Origin: Microcoleus asticus IPMA8 | GTDB taxonomy: Bacteria > Cyanobacteriota > Cyanobacteriia > Cyanobacteriales > Microcoleaceae | NCBI RefSeq assembly: GCF_013179805.1 | Contig: NZ_SRRZ01000032.1 | Coordinates: 1-58,197 of the forward strand | Reading direction: 5' to 3' | Length of the DNA stretch: 58,197 nucleotides | Shown: piece by piece, positions 19,051 to 28,175 of the stretch | Numbering within the stretch: the first letter of the stretch is position 1 | Layout of the letters: every line of letters begins with the position of its first letter | The notes under the pieces: model-generated | Database searches by the model: none | Seen by the model: the letters and a program-made list of their open reading frames with translations, nothing else | What the model was told of the DNA's origin: nothing | Translations under genes and position numbers: made by a program

Positions 19051-19226
19051 TAGCAGCCAGACCCGATCGCAACAGAATTTTATTGGCTCCGGTTACTGCT
19101 ATAATTGCAGGATCAATCCAGCCTCAAAACTGAGATTTGTTGCTAGCTCATGTTCATGATTTGCGGTTTTTAGACAGCGGTGCATTTCATTATCAATCCG
19201 ACTAAAGCCTAGACAGCTCGTCACCT

Positions 19227-19242
19227 CGCCATTTTAATGGCG
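19227..19242. promoter_or_regulatory. 16-bp palindrome, possible operator
   Basis: Seven-bp arms CGCCATT/AATGGCG about 60 bases before the AhpD-like ATG. Function is unproven. Confidence 0.3.
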
Positions 19243-19301
19243 TTACACAACAAATACGTAAATTCCAACGCAAATTAACAGCCATAAAATTTCACAAAAC
19301 A

Positions 19302-19844
19302 ATGACACACTTTCCACTTACAGAATACGAGAAACTTACAGATCCTAAAGCCAAAGCAGTGTACGAAGAAATCTTGACAGACTTGGGGTTTGGTATCGTC
19401 CCCAACCTGTTTAAGTCAATGGCAATCAACCCTGACTTATTAGAAGCAAATTGGAAAAAATTCCGGGGAACCATCCTGCAAGGAGATTTACCCCGCACCC
19501 TTAAAGAAATGGTCGGCGTCGCTATTTCTCAATCAAATAATAGCGAGTACGCTCTCCAAGTTCACCTGCACGGATTGTCAGCGTTGGGGATGAGCGAAGA
19601 AATCCTGCGAACCCTAGTTTCTGACTTTGCCAACTGCCCTTTGCCAAAACGCGATAAAGCCGTAATTACCTTTGGCTTGCTGGCTGCTACAAAACCCTTG
19701 GAAGTGACAGAAACTGATTACCAAAACCTGCGGGATTTAGGGCTAGATGATTCTGAAATATTTGAGATTATTGCAACAGCCGACCTGTTTAGCTTTGTCA
19801 ACCGATATACCGATTCCATTGCCCTCGAAATAGATGCTTTGTAA
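19302..19844 (+). CDS. Carboxymuconolactone decarboxylase/AhpD-fold protein lacking the CxxC
   Basis: A 180-residue all-helical AhpD-like protein (peroxidase-related subgroup by layout). The family active site NxCxYCxxxH is here NNSEYALQVH, residues 79-88. Both cysteines are replaced (Ser81, Ala84), while His88 is kept. A thiol-dependent peroxidase activity is thus unlikely. It ends 21 bases before the adenylate cyclase and is probably co-transcribed with it. It could sense or bind small molecules for the cyclase, but that is speculation. Confidence 0.85.
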   Translation: MTHFPLTEYEKLTDPKAKAVYEEILTDLGFGIVPNLFKSMAINPDLLEANWKKFRGTILQGDLPRTLKEMVGVAISQSNNSEYALQVHLHGLSALGMSEEILRTLVSDFANCPLPKRDKAVITFGLLAATKPLEVTETDYQNLRDLGLDDSEIFEIIATADLFSFVNRYTDSIALEIDAL

Positions 19845-19865
19845 TCTATATTTTATACCCCTATT

Positions 19866-21071
19866 ATGGGCGAGCGGCTAGAAGATCTAGATCGAGAAGA
19901 ACTTCTGTTGACAGCCCGCCGTTTATTAGCAGAAGCTCAAGCGCTTTCCATCCGCATTTCCGCCGTCAACGAAGTTGCCACAGCCATTAACCGCACCCTA
20001 GATCTCAACCAGATTTTGCGGGTAGTAGGCAAGCAAGCCAAATGGCTGCTCGACTTTGAACACTGTAGCGTTTGCCTGCACAGCACTAACGCTTGCACGA
20101 CCTTATTTGGCCCGCATATCCCTGTAGATATTGCAGCCCTCCCAGAGGGCAGCCCTATTAACAAGGCTTTCAAAACACGTCAACCTCAATTAATTCAAGA
20201 AGCGGGTGCTACTGCTATTTTGTCCCCCTACGCTTCGCAAATTATACTTCCCTTGGAAAGCGAAGGTAAGGTTTTAGGGACAATTAATTTTGCCACTACC
20301 AAGCCGCGAGCTTACACTCTAGAAGACTTGCGGATTGGCTATCTTTTGGCTTTGCAACTCTCCTCAGCCATCCGCAATGCTGAGCGCTTTAAAGAGATAA
20401 ATAGCCTGTATGCCGATCTCGATACTGAAAAGCACAAATCTGATCAGCTACTGTTGAACGTGCTGCCGGTTGAAATTGCCGAGGAACTCAAAAATAATGG
20501 CAAAGTGGAACCACTTTATTATGATTGCGTATCTGTTTTATTTACTGACTTTCAAGACTTTACTCACTTATCTGAACACATGACGCCGCGAGAGTTAGTT
20601 GACGAACTAGACTACTGTTTTTCTTATTTCGATCGCGTGATGGATAAATACTCTATGGAAAAACTGAAGACTATTGGCGACAGCTATATGTGTGCGGCGG
20701 GAATTCCTACGCCTCGCCCCACACACGCCTTTGACGCTGTACTTGCGGCCATAGAAATTCGACAGTTCATGGATTTGCGAAAAATGCAGAAAGTTCAACA
20801 AAATATTACTTATTGGGATATCCGCATTGGCATTCATTCAGGTCCAATACTTGCTGGGGTAATTGGCAATAAAAAGTTTGCCTATGATGTCTGGGGAGAT
20901 ACAGTTAATACTGCATCTCGGATGGAATCTTCCGGCGTAGCTGGAAATATCAATATCTCTCAAGACACGTTTGAATTAGTTAAAGATTTTTTTGAATGCG
21001 AATACCGAGGAAAAATTTATGCTAAAAATAAGGGCAACTTGGATATGTATTTGGTTCGCCATCTTAAATGA
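19866..21071 (+). CDS. GAF-domain class III adenylate cyclase
   Basis: Makes cAMP from ATP, probably in response to a ligand bound by its GAF domain (about residues 30-175). A short signalling helix (about 176-200) leads to the catalytic domain at about 215-400. Metal-binding Asp228 and Asp272 lie in VLFTDFQDF and TIGDSYM. The adenine-specifying Lys268 and Asp341 (AYDVWGDTVN) favour ATP over GTP. Asn348 and Arg352 are the transition-state residues in NTASRMES. All are present, so it should be active as a homodimer. No membrane segment is seen. It follows the AhpD-like gene closely. A CRP-type site lies at 22611-22626, but a direct link is untested. Confidence 0.93.
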   Translation: MGERLEDLDREELLLTARRLLAEAQALSIRISAVNEVATAINRTLDLNQILRVVGKQAKWLLDFEHCSVCLHSTNACTTLFGPHIPVDIAALPEGSPINKAFKTRQPQLIQEAGATAILSPYASQIILPLESEGKVLGTINFATTKPRAYTLEDLRIGYLLALQLSSAIRNAERFKEINSLYADLDTEKHKSDQLLLNVLPVEIAEELKNNGKVEPLYYDCVSVLFTDFQDFTHLSEHMTPRELVDELDYCFSYFDRVMDKYSMEKLKTIGDSYMCAAGIPTPRPTHAFDAVLAAIEIRQFMDLRKMQKVQQNITYWDIRIGIHSGPILAGVIGNKKFAYDVWGDTVNTASRMESSGVAGNINISQDTFELVKDFFECEYRGKIYAKNKGNLDMYLVRHLK

Positions 21072-21355
21072 TTTTGGGAATGGCTAATTACTAAGGGAGG
21101 ATGGCTAACGGAGCCTTGATACCATTTTAAATTTTAGATTTTAGATTAGAAAATTGGGTATGACAGATGACTATCACGGTTGGGAGCGCGTATCTACAGT
21201 TGCATTCTCTTTAACTGGTGTTAGTAGAAATAAAACTCAACTATGAACGTAAAATATATTGCTCGCAGTTTTTTATCGGGAGATCGGTAATGTATCGCAG
21301 TGCCCCCAGACTATATTAAAATGATCGAGTTGTAGATTTTAATTTTTAATTATTT

Positions 21356-22195
21356 ATGCGTATTTGGCAAGCCGATTTCTACCGCCGCCCTGTCCAAGAC
21401 GAAACTGGTAAACCACTGTGGGAACTCTTAATTTGCGACTCGGAAGGCAGTTTTCAATTTAGCGCTATTTGCCGCCAGGGGGCCGCAAATTCTAATTGGC
21501 TAGCCTCGCAGTTGCAGCAGCAAGCTCAAACCCAAAATTTGCCCGACTTGATTCAAGTATTTAGACCTCAGTCTCTCAGCTTAATCGAAGCTGCGGGCAA
21601 AGTTTTGGGTGTCAAGGTAGAAGCGACTCGGCGCACTGCGACTCTGAAATTGCTGCTGCAACAACGCGCAAAAGAATATTCGAGTATGCCTAATTATACA
21701 GGTGAAACTTACAGTGCGATCGCCCTCGACTCGCCGCCGCCCGTACCCTTACCGGAAAACCTCTGGGGGGATGGCTGGCGTTTTGCTTCCCTACCCGCCG
21801 GCGACATTGAAGATGCTTTCCAAGGGCGTCCCCTGCCAATTTTGGAAATGCCAGAATTGCTGTTACCGCTGAATTTGGGCTTGGCTTCCACAGTACCCGT
21901 ACCGGGAGTTGTGATTGACGGCGGACGCCAGTCTATGCGGTTGGCTAGATGGCTTCAGGATGCCAAACCTTTTGCTTTGAATTATATCGCTGGAGAACCC
22001 GACGGATTGATATTGGAAGCTGGGTTAGTAGATAGGTGGATTGTGGCTACTTTTGAAGATAGCGAGGTGAAAGCAGCGGCCAAAATTTACCAACAGCGCA
22101 AGCAATTAAGTAAAGGATTACATTTTTTGTTAGTACAGCCCGATGATAGTGGCATGACTTATACAGGCTTTTGGCTGTTGAATTTTGATCGATAA
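21356..22195 (+). CDS. Tab2/Atab2 family RNA-binding protein
   Basis: A homologue of chloroplast Tab2/Atab2, needed there for translation or stability of photosystem I reaction-centre mRNAs (psaA/psaB). The 279 residues start MRIWQADFYRRPVQDETGKPLWELLICDSEG, the typical opening. They include FRPQSLSLIEAAGKVLGVKVEATRRT and a C terminus with GLHFLLVQPDDSGMTYTGFWLL. There is no signal peptide or membrane helix. It is a single gene. Role in this organism inferred from the family. Confidence 0.88.
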   Translation: MRIWQADFYRRPVQDETGKPLWELLICDSEGSFQFSAICRQGAANSNWLASQLQQQAQTQNLPDLIQVFRPQSLSLIEAAGKVLGVKVEATRRTATLKLLLQQRAKEYSSMPNYTGETYSAIALDSPPPVPLPENLWGDGWRFASLPAGDIEDAFQGRPLPILEMPELLLPLNLGLASTVPVPGVVIDGGRQSMRLARWLQDAKPFALNYIAGEPDGLILEAGLVDRWIVATFEDSEVKAAAKIYQQRKQLSKGLHFLLVQPDDSGMTYTGFWLLNFDR

Positions 22196-22339
22196 GATGT
22201 AAATAATATTATTTTTGATGTTGCTCAATCGCGCGCCGAAAAATAGTAAGATACAGCCCGAACTCAGTTCCAGGAGATACAGACTCAAACACAACTTTTA
22301 AAACAGTTTCTGGAGCTAGCAAGAGATCGTGCTGCAAAT

Positions 22340-22540
22340 TTATTCTACAACTAAAATCAATCCGTTTTGGATACCCTGACACACTCGGTTGATGTGAACA
22401 TGATCGTTTTGGTCGATCCCGTCGAGGACTGCTGACTTCAGCAGTCGTCTGTCAAGGGGGGTAATTTGGCGAAAAGCAAAGATGCGCTGGACGATCGCTT
22501 CGATCGAGATTTTGGGGAGATTAGCAGAGCTGACTGTCAT
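22340..22540 (-). CDS. Small conserved cyanobacterial protein (66 aa)
   Basis: A 66-residue frame with ATG at 22540 and amphipathic helices. The pattern (ISIEAIVQRIFAFRQITPLDRRLLKSAVL... INRVCQGIQNGLILVVE) has the look of short helical proteins found beside cyanobacterial genes. It is divergent from mtnP, and the shared region holds the inverted repeat and CRP-like site. Function unknown. Confidence 0.65.
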   Translation of the reverse strand: MTVSSANLPKISIEAIVQRIFAFRQITPLDRRLLKSAVLDGIDQNDHVHINRVCQGIQNGLILVVE

Positions 22541-22590
22541 GGTCTTAACACGCTAAAAGTAGATAACAGAACTGTGTAGCTTTATTTTTA

Positions 22591-22678
22591 AAGATTTCGT
22601 GAAGTCATACTGTGATTAATATCACATACTTTATGTGACAATATAGTGTATGTCGGGTGACTTTTGTCACGAAATCTT
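22591..22678. repeat. Long inverted repeat in the divergent mtnP promoter region
   Basis: A perfect 12-bp inverted repeat (22591-22602 and 22667-22678) encloses several smaller palindromes: TGTGAT..ATCACA, and GTGAC-TTTT-GTCAC at 22656-22669. As RNA or cruciform DNA it would make a long bulged hairpin. Confidence 0.75.
22611..22626. promoter_or_regulatory. Candidate cAMP-receptor (SyCRP1-like) binding site
   Basis: TGTGATTAATATCACA matches TGTGA-N6-TCACA exactly. It lies 71 bases before the minus-strand small gene and 124 bases before mtnP. The consensus is known for CRP-type regulators including cyanobacterial SyCRP1. Use here is inferred. Confidence 0.55.
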
Positions 22679-22749
22679 CAATTATTTTTACGCCAACTTA
22701 ACGGTGGCCCGATAAAATCACTCTTGTAAAACTCAGGCAGAGGGTAAAA

Positions 22750-23622
22750 ATGGCACAAGCAAAAATCGGAATTATCGGCGGCAGCGGTTTGTATAAAATG
22801 GAGGCCCTCAAGGATATTGAAGAGGTAAAAATTGATACACCTTTTGGAGCGCCATCGGATGCCGCAATTGTGGGAACTTTGGACGGTACGCCGGTAGCAT
22901 TTCTGGCTAGACACGGCCGCAACCACACTTTTTTGCCCTCAGAAGTGCCTTACCGGGCAAATGTTTATGCCATGAAGAGTTTGGGAGTGGAGTATTTAAT
23001 CTCAGCGTCGGCGGTTGGTTCCCTGAAAGCTGAGGCGAAACCTTTAGATATGGTAGTACCGGATCAGTTTATCGATCGCACAAAAAATCGAGTTTCTACC
23101 TTTTTTGGAGAAGGAATTGTTGCTCACATCACATTCGGCGATCCGGTTTGCGGCGAATTGGCTAAAGTGTTAGCAAGTGCGATCGAATCCTTGAACCTCC
23201 CCGAGGTTTCCTTGCACCGGGGCGGCACTTACGTCTGCATGGAAGGCCCCGCATTTTCCACAAAAGCAGAATCCCACCTGTACCGCAGTTGGGGGGCGAC
23301 AGTCATCGGAATGACAAATTTGCCGGAAGCAAAATTAGCCAGAGAAGCAGAAATTGCCTACGCAACTTTAGCATTAGTTACCGATTATGACTGCTGGCAC
23401 GAGGATCACGACAGCGTAACAGTAGAAATGGTAATAGCAAATTTGCACCGCAATGCAGAGAATGCTCAAAAAGTCATTCAAGAAACAGTCCGTAGACTAA
23501 CAGAAAATCCCCCAGTATCTGATGCACATTCAGCTTTAAAATATGCAATTCTGACTCGGCTGGAGCAAGTGCCTGCGGCAACTAAGGAGAAAATGGGTTT
23601 GTTGTTGCAGAAGTATTTGTAG
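22750..23622 (+). CDS. mtnP: S-methyl-5'-thioadenosine phosphorylase
   Basis: Cleaves 5'-methylthioadenosine with phosphate to adenine and 5-methylthioribose-1-phosphate, part of methionine salvage. The 290-residue product has the family N terminus (IGIIGGSGLYK), the phosphate/ribose segment FLARHGRNHTFLPSEVPYRAN, the substrate loop RGGTYVCMEGPAFSTKAE, and GMTNLPEAKLAREAEIAYATLALVTDYDCWH with the base-specificity Asp. No other salvage gene is next to it. Confidence 0.95.
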   Translation: MAQAKIGIIGGSGLYKMEALKDIEEVKIDTPFGAPSDAAIVGTLDGTPVAFLARHGRNHTFLPSEVPYRANVYAMKSLGVEYLISASAVGSLKAEAKPLDMVVPDQFIDRTKNRVSTFFGEGIVAHITFGDPVCGELAKVLASAIESLNLPEVSLHRGGTYVCMEGPAFSTKAESHLYRSWGATVIGMTNLPEAKLAREAEIAYATLALVTDYDCWHEDHDSVTVEMVIANLHRNAENAQKVIQETVRRLTENPPVSDAHSALKYAILTRLEQVPAATKEKMGLLLQKYL

Positions 23623-23670
23623 TTTAAATTAAGCGGCATTCATGAGGTTGTGCGTGATGCCCGATGGGTA

Positions 23671-23689
23671 AGGTGCGCACTGCGCACCT
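23671..23689. repeat. Perfect palindrome AGGTGCGCA/TGCGCACCT
   Basis: Nine-bp arms around one base, between the convergent genes mtnP and the TPR gene. It belongs to the GGTGCG spacer family seen elsewhere in the window. Confidence 0.7.
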
Positions 23690-23701
23690 ACATATTTCAG
23701 A

Positions 23702-24925
23702 TCAATTAATCAACTGCTTGAACGCATCGTATTCGCGAATTTTTTCTAAATCAGCTTCACTTTTTGCCAGCTCTTTACACACATTCGGATTGAGATTGAG
23801 GGCACGCTTTAAATTTTCAATTGCTAATTCAATTTTACCTTGTAGTGCATAACATCGGGCTTTATTGTACCAAATTCTGTAAAAGTCAGGTCGGATTTTA
23901 GCAGCATTGTCGTAGGAATCAATCGCAGCTTCGTATTTTTGCAATTTGGAGAGTGCAACACCTCGATTGTTCCAAGCGTCAGTATAATCATTTTTAATTT
24001 GTAGGGCTTGATTGTAAGAAATTACTGCTTGTTCGTACTCCTGCATTTTGGAAAAAGCAACGCCTCGGTTGTTCCAAGCATCGGCATAATCGGGTTTGGC
24101 TTGAATTGCCTGTTCGTAACAGCCGATCGCCTCTTGGTACTTTTGCAGCTCCAACAATACCACGCCTCGATTGTTCCAAGCATCGGGATAATTCGGACGA
24201 ATTGTAGTAGCTTGTTCGTAAGAGGCGATCGCCTCTGTATACCGCTGCATTCTCGTCAGCACTACTCCCCGGTTGTTCCAAGTATCGGCTAAATCCGGCT
24301 GAATTTGCAGGGCAAGATTGTAAGCAGCGATCGCATCTTCATAACGGTTTTCAAAGAAACAAGCATCTCCCTGTTTAGCATAGTCGGCTGCCGTCACTAG
24401 CTGTTGGTAATTGCCGTAGTTAACCGGAGCAAATTCTTGAATTTGGGCATCAGGCAATAACAAGTCTGTTTCTGCATCCGCCGCGTGACTTTGGTGTTGA
24501 ATTTCACCTAAGATACTTTCAGCGTCCGAAATTAATAGTTTTAATTGAGAGATTGTATCGTAATGGAGACTTTCAATTTCTTGGCGAGCAACTGTTGTCT
24601 GCTTGGACAATTTGCTCAACAGAAACCAAACCCCGACTCCGGCTGCTGTCGGAAACAAAGTTAGGGCAATTATCAGCCCGTTCAGCAGTACCGCCGTGCG
24701 CCCAAAAGCAATGTCAACTTCTTCTTGAACCCGATCGCGAATTTCGTCTTTCAGTTGCTGCTGTGAGAATTGCTGCTGAACCAACAGTGCCACCCTAGGT
24801 TCAGACGCAGAAACGCTACTGGCGCAGACTAGAATAGTCAAAAGGGCGATCGGGCTAATACTTTTTCTAAAGATACTTGACAAACGCATTGCCTTAGTGA
24901 TACGCACCTGAGTTGCGATTTCCAT
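23702..24925 (-). CDS. Membrane-anchored tetratricopeptide repeat protein
   Basis: A 407-residue protein. The N-terminal hydrophobic segment (about 23-40, ALLTILVCASSVSA) is a signal-like sequence. A second helix (about 80-103, VLLNGLIIALTLFPTAAGVGVWFLL) anchors it, and a coiled region follows. About six TPR units run from about 178 to 385, each with the near-identical consensus AWNNRGVxLxxxQxYxEAIxxYxxAI, indicating recent repeat duplication. TPRs mediate protein contacts; the partner is unknown. The repeats are also repetitive at the DNA level, so assembly should be trusted with care. Confidence 0.9.
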   Translation of the reverse strand: MEIATQVRITKAMRLSSIFRKSISPIALLTILVCASSVSASEPRVALLVQQQFSQQQLKDEIRDRVQEEVDIAFGRTAVLLNGLIIALTLFPTAAGVGVWFLLSKLSKQTTVARQEIESLHYDTISQLKLLISDAESILGEIQHQSHAADAETDLLLPDAQIQEFAPVNYGNYQQLVTAADYAKQGDACFFENRYEDAIAAYNLALQIQPDLADTWNNRGVVLTRMQRYTEAIASYEQATTIRPNYPDAWNNRGVVLLELQKYQEAIGCYEQAIQAKPDYADAWNNRGVAFSKMQEYEQAVISYNQALQIKNDYTDAWNNRGVALSKLQKYEAAIDSYDNAAKIRPDFYRIWYNKARCYALQGKIELAIENLKRALNLNPNVCKELAKSEADLEKIREYDAFKQLIN

Positions 24926-25001
24926 GTGTCAAGAGATGCTGATAACGATGATCCCAGACTAGCCCATTTGTTCAAGAACTATTAAATACAGGATATCTGT
25001 T

Positions 25002-25493
25002 GTGCAGTCCCCCCCGATCAAATTGCTGACGCAAGAATTGCTAGACGAAGTTGCCGCTTCCTCCCGCCGCAGTCCCCGCCAGCGACAAAACTACAATTTC
25101 CACGATTTGTCTGAAAAAGTGCAGCGGTTTGTCAACGTGCTGCAACCAGGCACTTACGTCCGCCCTCATCAACACCTGCGCCCGCCTGCAATTAACGGTT
25201 TTGAGTTTTTTGTGGTGATTCAAGGAGAAGTCGGTATTGTTATTTTGAACGAAAACGGTCAAATCCTGCGCTCCTTGCGAGTCAGCGCGGCCGGCCCGAC
25301 TCGCGCTGTCGAACTGCCAGAGGGCACTATTCACACGTTAGTAGCTTTGACAAAGGATACTGTGATTTTAGAGTTTAAGGAAGGGCCTTACGACGTGGGG
25401 GCGGATAAAGACTTTTTGGCAAGTTTTCCTGCTGAGGGAACTGCGGCGGCGCGGGAATTAGTCCTGATTTGGGAAGCGGAATTTAACACTTGA
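25002..25493 (+). CDS. WbuC family cupin-fold metalloprotein
   Basis: A 163-residue single cupin. It starts at GTG 25002 (AGGATA upstream). The family pattern is LTQELLDEVAASSRRSPRQRQNYNFHD..VQRFVNVLQPGTYVRPHQHLRPP, with the metal-binding HxH in VRPHQH. A later His lies in GTIHTLV, and the end is GADKDF..FPAEGT. WbuC-like proteins occur near surface-polysaccharide genes, but none is next to it. Its last codon runs into a TGACTGT heptad array that supplies the stop. Function unproven. Confidence 0.85.
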   Translation: MQSPPIKLLTQELLDEVAASSRRSPRQRQNYNFHDLSEKVQRFVNVLQPGTYVRPHQHLRPPAINGFEFFVVIQGEVGIVILNENGQILRSLRVSAAGPTRAVELPEGTIHTLVALTKDTVILEFKEGPYDVGADKDFLASFPAEGTAAARELVLIWEAEFNT

Positions 25494-25554
25494 CTGATGA
25501 CTGTTGACTGTTGACTGTTGACTGTTAAAAATCTAAAATCTAAAATCTAAAATC
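25491..25554. repeat. Composite STRR array, TGACTGT x5 then TAAAATC x4
   Basis: Two different heptad families joined end to end. The first TGA is the stop codon of the WbuC gene. Confidence 0.9.
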
Positions 25555-25567
25555 GATGGGCTGATTA

Positions 25568-26071
25568 CTACTGACTAATGAATCTAATTGTCGTCATCCG
25601 ATTGTATAAATCCGGGGCGGTGCGAACAATTTTTCTCAGAAGTTCATCCGTCACCCAAAAGACGACGGGAAAGGAAAATGTTTTGCTGAATTCGCTGCAT
25701 AGTAGGTTGGTAGAAACGAGCAATCGATCGATCGCCTGCACTGATTCCAAACCGAGGATCATTAAAGCTGTAGGCTGTTCCCCATCTAGTTCTGCAGCGA
25801 TTGTCCTGTAGAGAGTTGTTGCCGATTCTGGCAACAACAGTTGCCGCGGTTTGACGGCACAAGTTGCTTGCAGCCGATCGACTATTTGCTGCCGCAAAGC
25901 CAGCGAGTTGCAGTGGACTAAAACGAAAGAAAAGTAACCTTGGGAAAGACGGAGCGCCCGCATTAAAGTTGAGAACGACCGCTCGTTATATTTAGCTGAG
26001 TCGTACTTAGCTGCATCGTCTTTAGCTGTATTTTCTGAGCTTTTGTGGACCATAAATTGCAGGTCTTTCAT
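25568..26071 (-). pseudogene. Truncated NTPase-like N-terminal domain, probably a gene remnant
   Basis: A 167-residue frame resembling the N-terminal part of large cyanobacterial NTPase/TPR proteins (NERSFSTLMRALRLSQGYFSFVLVHCNSLALRQQIVDRL ... FPVVFWVTDELLRKIVRTAPDL). The expected downstream portion is missing. The frame stops within a CTAATG-type heptad repeat, and the final ISQ and TAG are repeat-encoded. There is no P-loop GxxGxGK in it. It may be a truncated relic or a stand-alone domain. The family recall is from pattern only. Confidence 0.5.
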
Positions 26072-26364
26072 CTAGTTTAGAGATTTTATAGATTAAATGC
26101 TATTGCTAAATAAAATGTGAAAATGTTTTTTTTTATTAAAAACATTTCGCTCACCATAGCACGGTTTTAAATGAATATCAATAGTTCGATAGACTAATTT
26201 GGCCCCGGCCGCTCAAAAAGCCGCCTTCGACCGTACAACCAAAGTAGAGCAGAAGGCAGGAGGCAGAAAGCAAAAGCAATATTTCGCAACGGTTTCAGCA
26301 ATTAAGAAAATTCTAAATGTCGGGCGCTGTTGTTAGATTAAATGTAATTAAACATACAAAAAAA
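26072..26364. other. AT-rich spacer
   Basis: About 290 bases without a convincing gene, repeat or terminator. Confidence 0.5.
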
Positions 26365-28173
26365 TTACCGGGAATTCTCAGCCAGCGGCAAAGTAAACCA
26401 AAAAGTTGCCCCTGCACCGGGACTGCTAATTACCCCAATTTCCCCGCCGTGAGCGCCAATAATTTGTCGGCAAAGATATAGACCCAAACCCAAACCAAGG
26501 GAGTGTCGGGATTGATAACCCCTAACGTAGAGGTCAAAAAGATGTTCGCACTGTTCCGGCAATATTCCCACCCCGTCATCTTCAACGGTACAGTAAATCA
26601 TGCTACTTGGAGAATTAGCGATTGAGGATTGATAATTAGGGATTGAGGATTGTGGATTGGTAATCGCTAATTTGTCGATGTCTTGTTTTGCTTTTATTTG
26701 ATTTATAATTAATTTTTCCGCCTTAATTACTTGAGCGGAAACCGTTAAATTCAGTCCGGGCAGATTGTGTTTTAAAGCATTAGCAATTAAATTAGAAAAC
26801 ACGCGCCTTAACTGAGTATTGTCAGCATTCACGGCGGGAAAATTATCTGGTACCAAATTTTTAAAACTAGCTTGAGCCTCATTCATTAAAGGCTCCAAAT
26901 CTGCCGCAGCCGCTTCAACTACCGCTCTCAAATCAACCCGATCGCAGTGCAAAACAAAACCGCGCAATTCCCCGGCGTGAACTTCCAAAAGCGAATTTAT
27001 CAACCGCAACTGCTGCTCGCTACCTTGAATCATCCGCTCCAAAACAGAACGGGGAATTGCGATCGAATCCCCGGTTTTCGTCTGCCAATTTTTCAGCACC
27101 ATTAACATTCCCGCCACCGGGTTTCGCAAGTCGTGAGAAAGAGCGTGGATAAACAGCCGCAGCGATTCTTGTGCCTGTTTGCGCTGCGTGATATCCTCAA
27201 TTAAACCCTCATAATAAAGCAGGGAGCCCGTGCTGTCCCGTACCGCCCGCGCCTTCTCGGAAATCCAAACAATACTGCCGTCTGAGCGGTAAATTTTAGA
27301 TTCAAAATCGGATACTGTGGCGCTTTCCTCGATCGCTCGCAAAAACTCTTTTCTGCGAGCCGGATCGACATACAACTGCCGCTCGATATCAGTAAACTTT
27401 GCCGTCACTTCTTCCGGGGAATCGCAGCCGTAAATCCGCGCCAAAGCTGGATTTGCAGTAATGTAGCGGCCGTCGGGAGTGCTTTGAAAAATCCCCTCGC
27501 CCGCATTCTCAAAAATGCTGCGGTACTTCGCCTCCGCCGCCTCCAACTGCTGGTAAGCAGATTCCAACTCGCGCCTGGTACTAAACTCTTTCCGTTGCAG
27601 ACATTCGTACCAATAAACCGACAAATCGCAAATCAAACAAAACCAAAACAAATATAAGTAAAACCCAGTCAGCCTAAAAGCAGTATACTTAGCAAAACTT
27701 AGATTTAAAACCAAATTTATCCCGACGTGGCAGCACAAAACACCGAGTTGAGAAATCAGGTGGAGGCGCCAGCGGACTGGCATCAGCGTAGCTTGGATCA
27801 GAAACGCTAAACTCCAGGTAAAAATTGGTAATTCCCCGGCTTGTGCGACAGCTAGCCCAAGCTGTACAACCACCGTCAGCGACCACGAAAAACCCAAAAA
27901 TAGCAAACCGGGATAGCGTTGTCCGAAGGAGGTTTTTTGCAATACAAAACAAGTCAACAAACCCAATTCTACAGCAGCGCTCGTGTACAAATAAACACTT
28001 TTAAACTCCTGGCGAGCTAAGAATCTTTCGCCCAGAAAATAGACCGTTATTGTGAATGCAAAAAAGATGGCAATTCCGACAGCAGGGCGCAGCCGTTCTC
28101 GGAGGAAGCGATCGCGCCACACCTCGTAAACCGTTGACGCCTGAACTGATTTTGCATTGCCCAAATAGCTCAT
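26365..28173 (-). CDS. PAS-domain sensor histidine kinase
   Basis: A 602-residue membrane kinase. Six hydrophobic helices (about 32-185) are followed by a PAS domain with PAC at about 215-330. The dimerisation/H-box region reads LRLFIHALSHDLRNP with phosphoacceptor His347. The HATPase has N box NLIANALKH (461-469) and G1 box DDGVGI. The G2 region reads SLGLGLGLYLCRQII. A stretch of about 40 residues (485-524, genome 26602-26673 at its core) within the ATPase domain is made of simple GATTGAGG-like repeats. No response regulator is adjacent. Its partner protein is therefore unknown. Confidence 0.9.
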   Translation of the reverse strand: MSYLGNAKSVQASTVYEVWRDRFLRERLRPAVGIAIFFAFTITVYFLGERFLARQEFKSVYLYTSAAVELGLLTCFVLQKTSFGQRYPGLLFLGFSWSLTVVVQLGLAVAQAGELPIFTWSLAFLIQATLMPVRWRLHLISQLGVLCCHVGINLVLNLSFAKYTAFRLTGFYLYLFWFCLICDLSVYWYECLQRKEFSTRRELESAYQQLEAAEAKYRSIFENAGEGIFQSTPDGRYITANPALARIYGCDSPEEVTAKFTDIERQLYVDPARRKEFLRAIEESATVSDFESKIYRSDGSIVWISEKARAVRDSTGSLLYYEGLIEDITQRKQAQESLRLFIHALSHDLRNPVAGMLMVLKNWQTKTGDSIAIPRSVLERMIQGSEQQLRLINSLLEVHAGELRGFVLHCDRVDLRAVVEAAAADLEPLMNEAQASFKNLVPDNFPAVNADNTQLRRVFSNLIANALKHNLPGLNLTVSAQVIKAEKLIINQIKAKQDIDKLAITNPQSSIPNYQSSIANSPSSMIYCTVEDDGVGILPEQCEHLFDLYVRGYQSRHSLGLGLGLYLCRQIIGAHGGEIGVISSPGAGATFWFTLPLAENSR

Positions 28174-28175
28174 AC

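Larger units (their letters stand above)
18723..19301. other. Divergent spacer avtA / AhpD-like gene
   Basis: No convincing gene. It contains a sigma70-like promoter (19022-19050), an extended -10 box TGCTATAAT at 19097-19105, and a CGCCATT-TT-AATGGCG palindrome at 19227-19242. The remainder is unannotatable. Confidence 0.5.
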
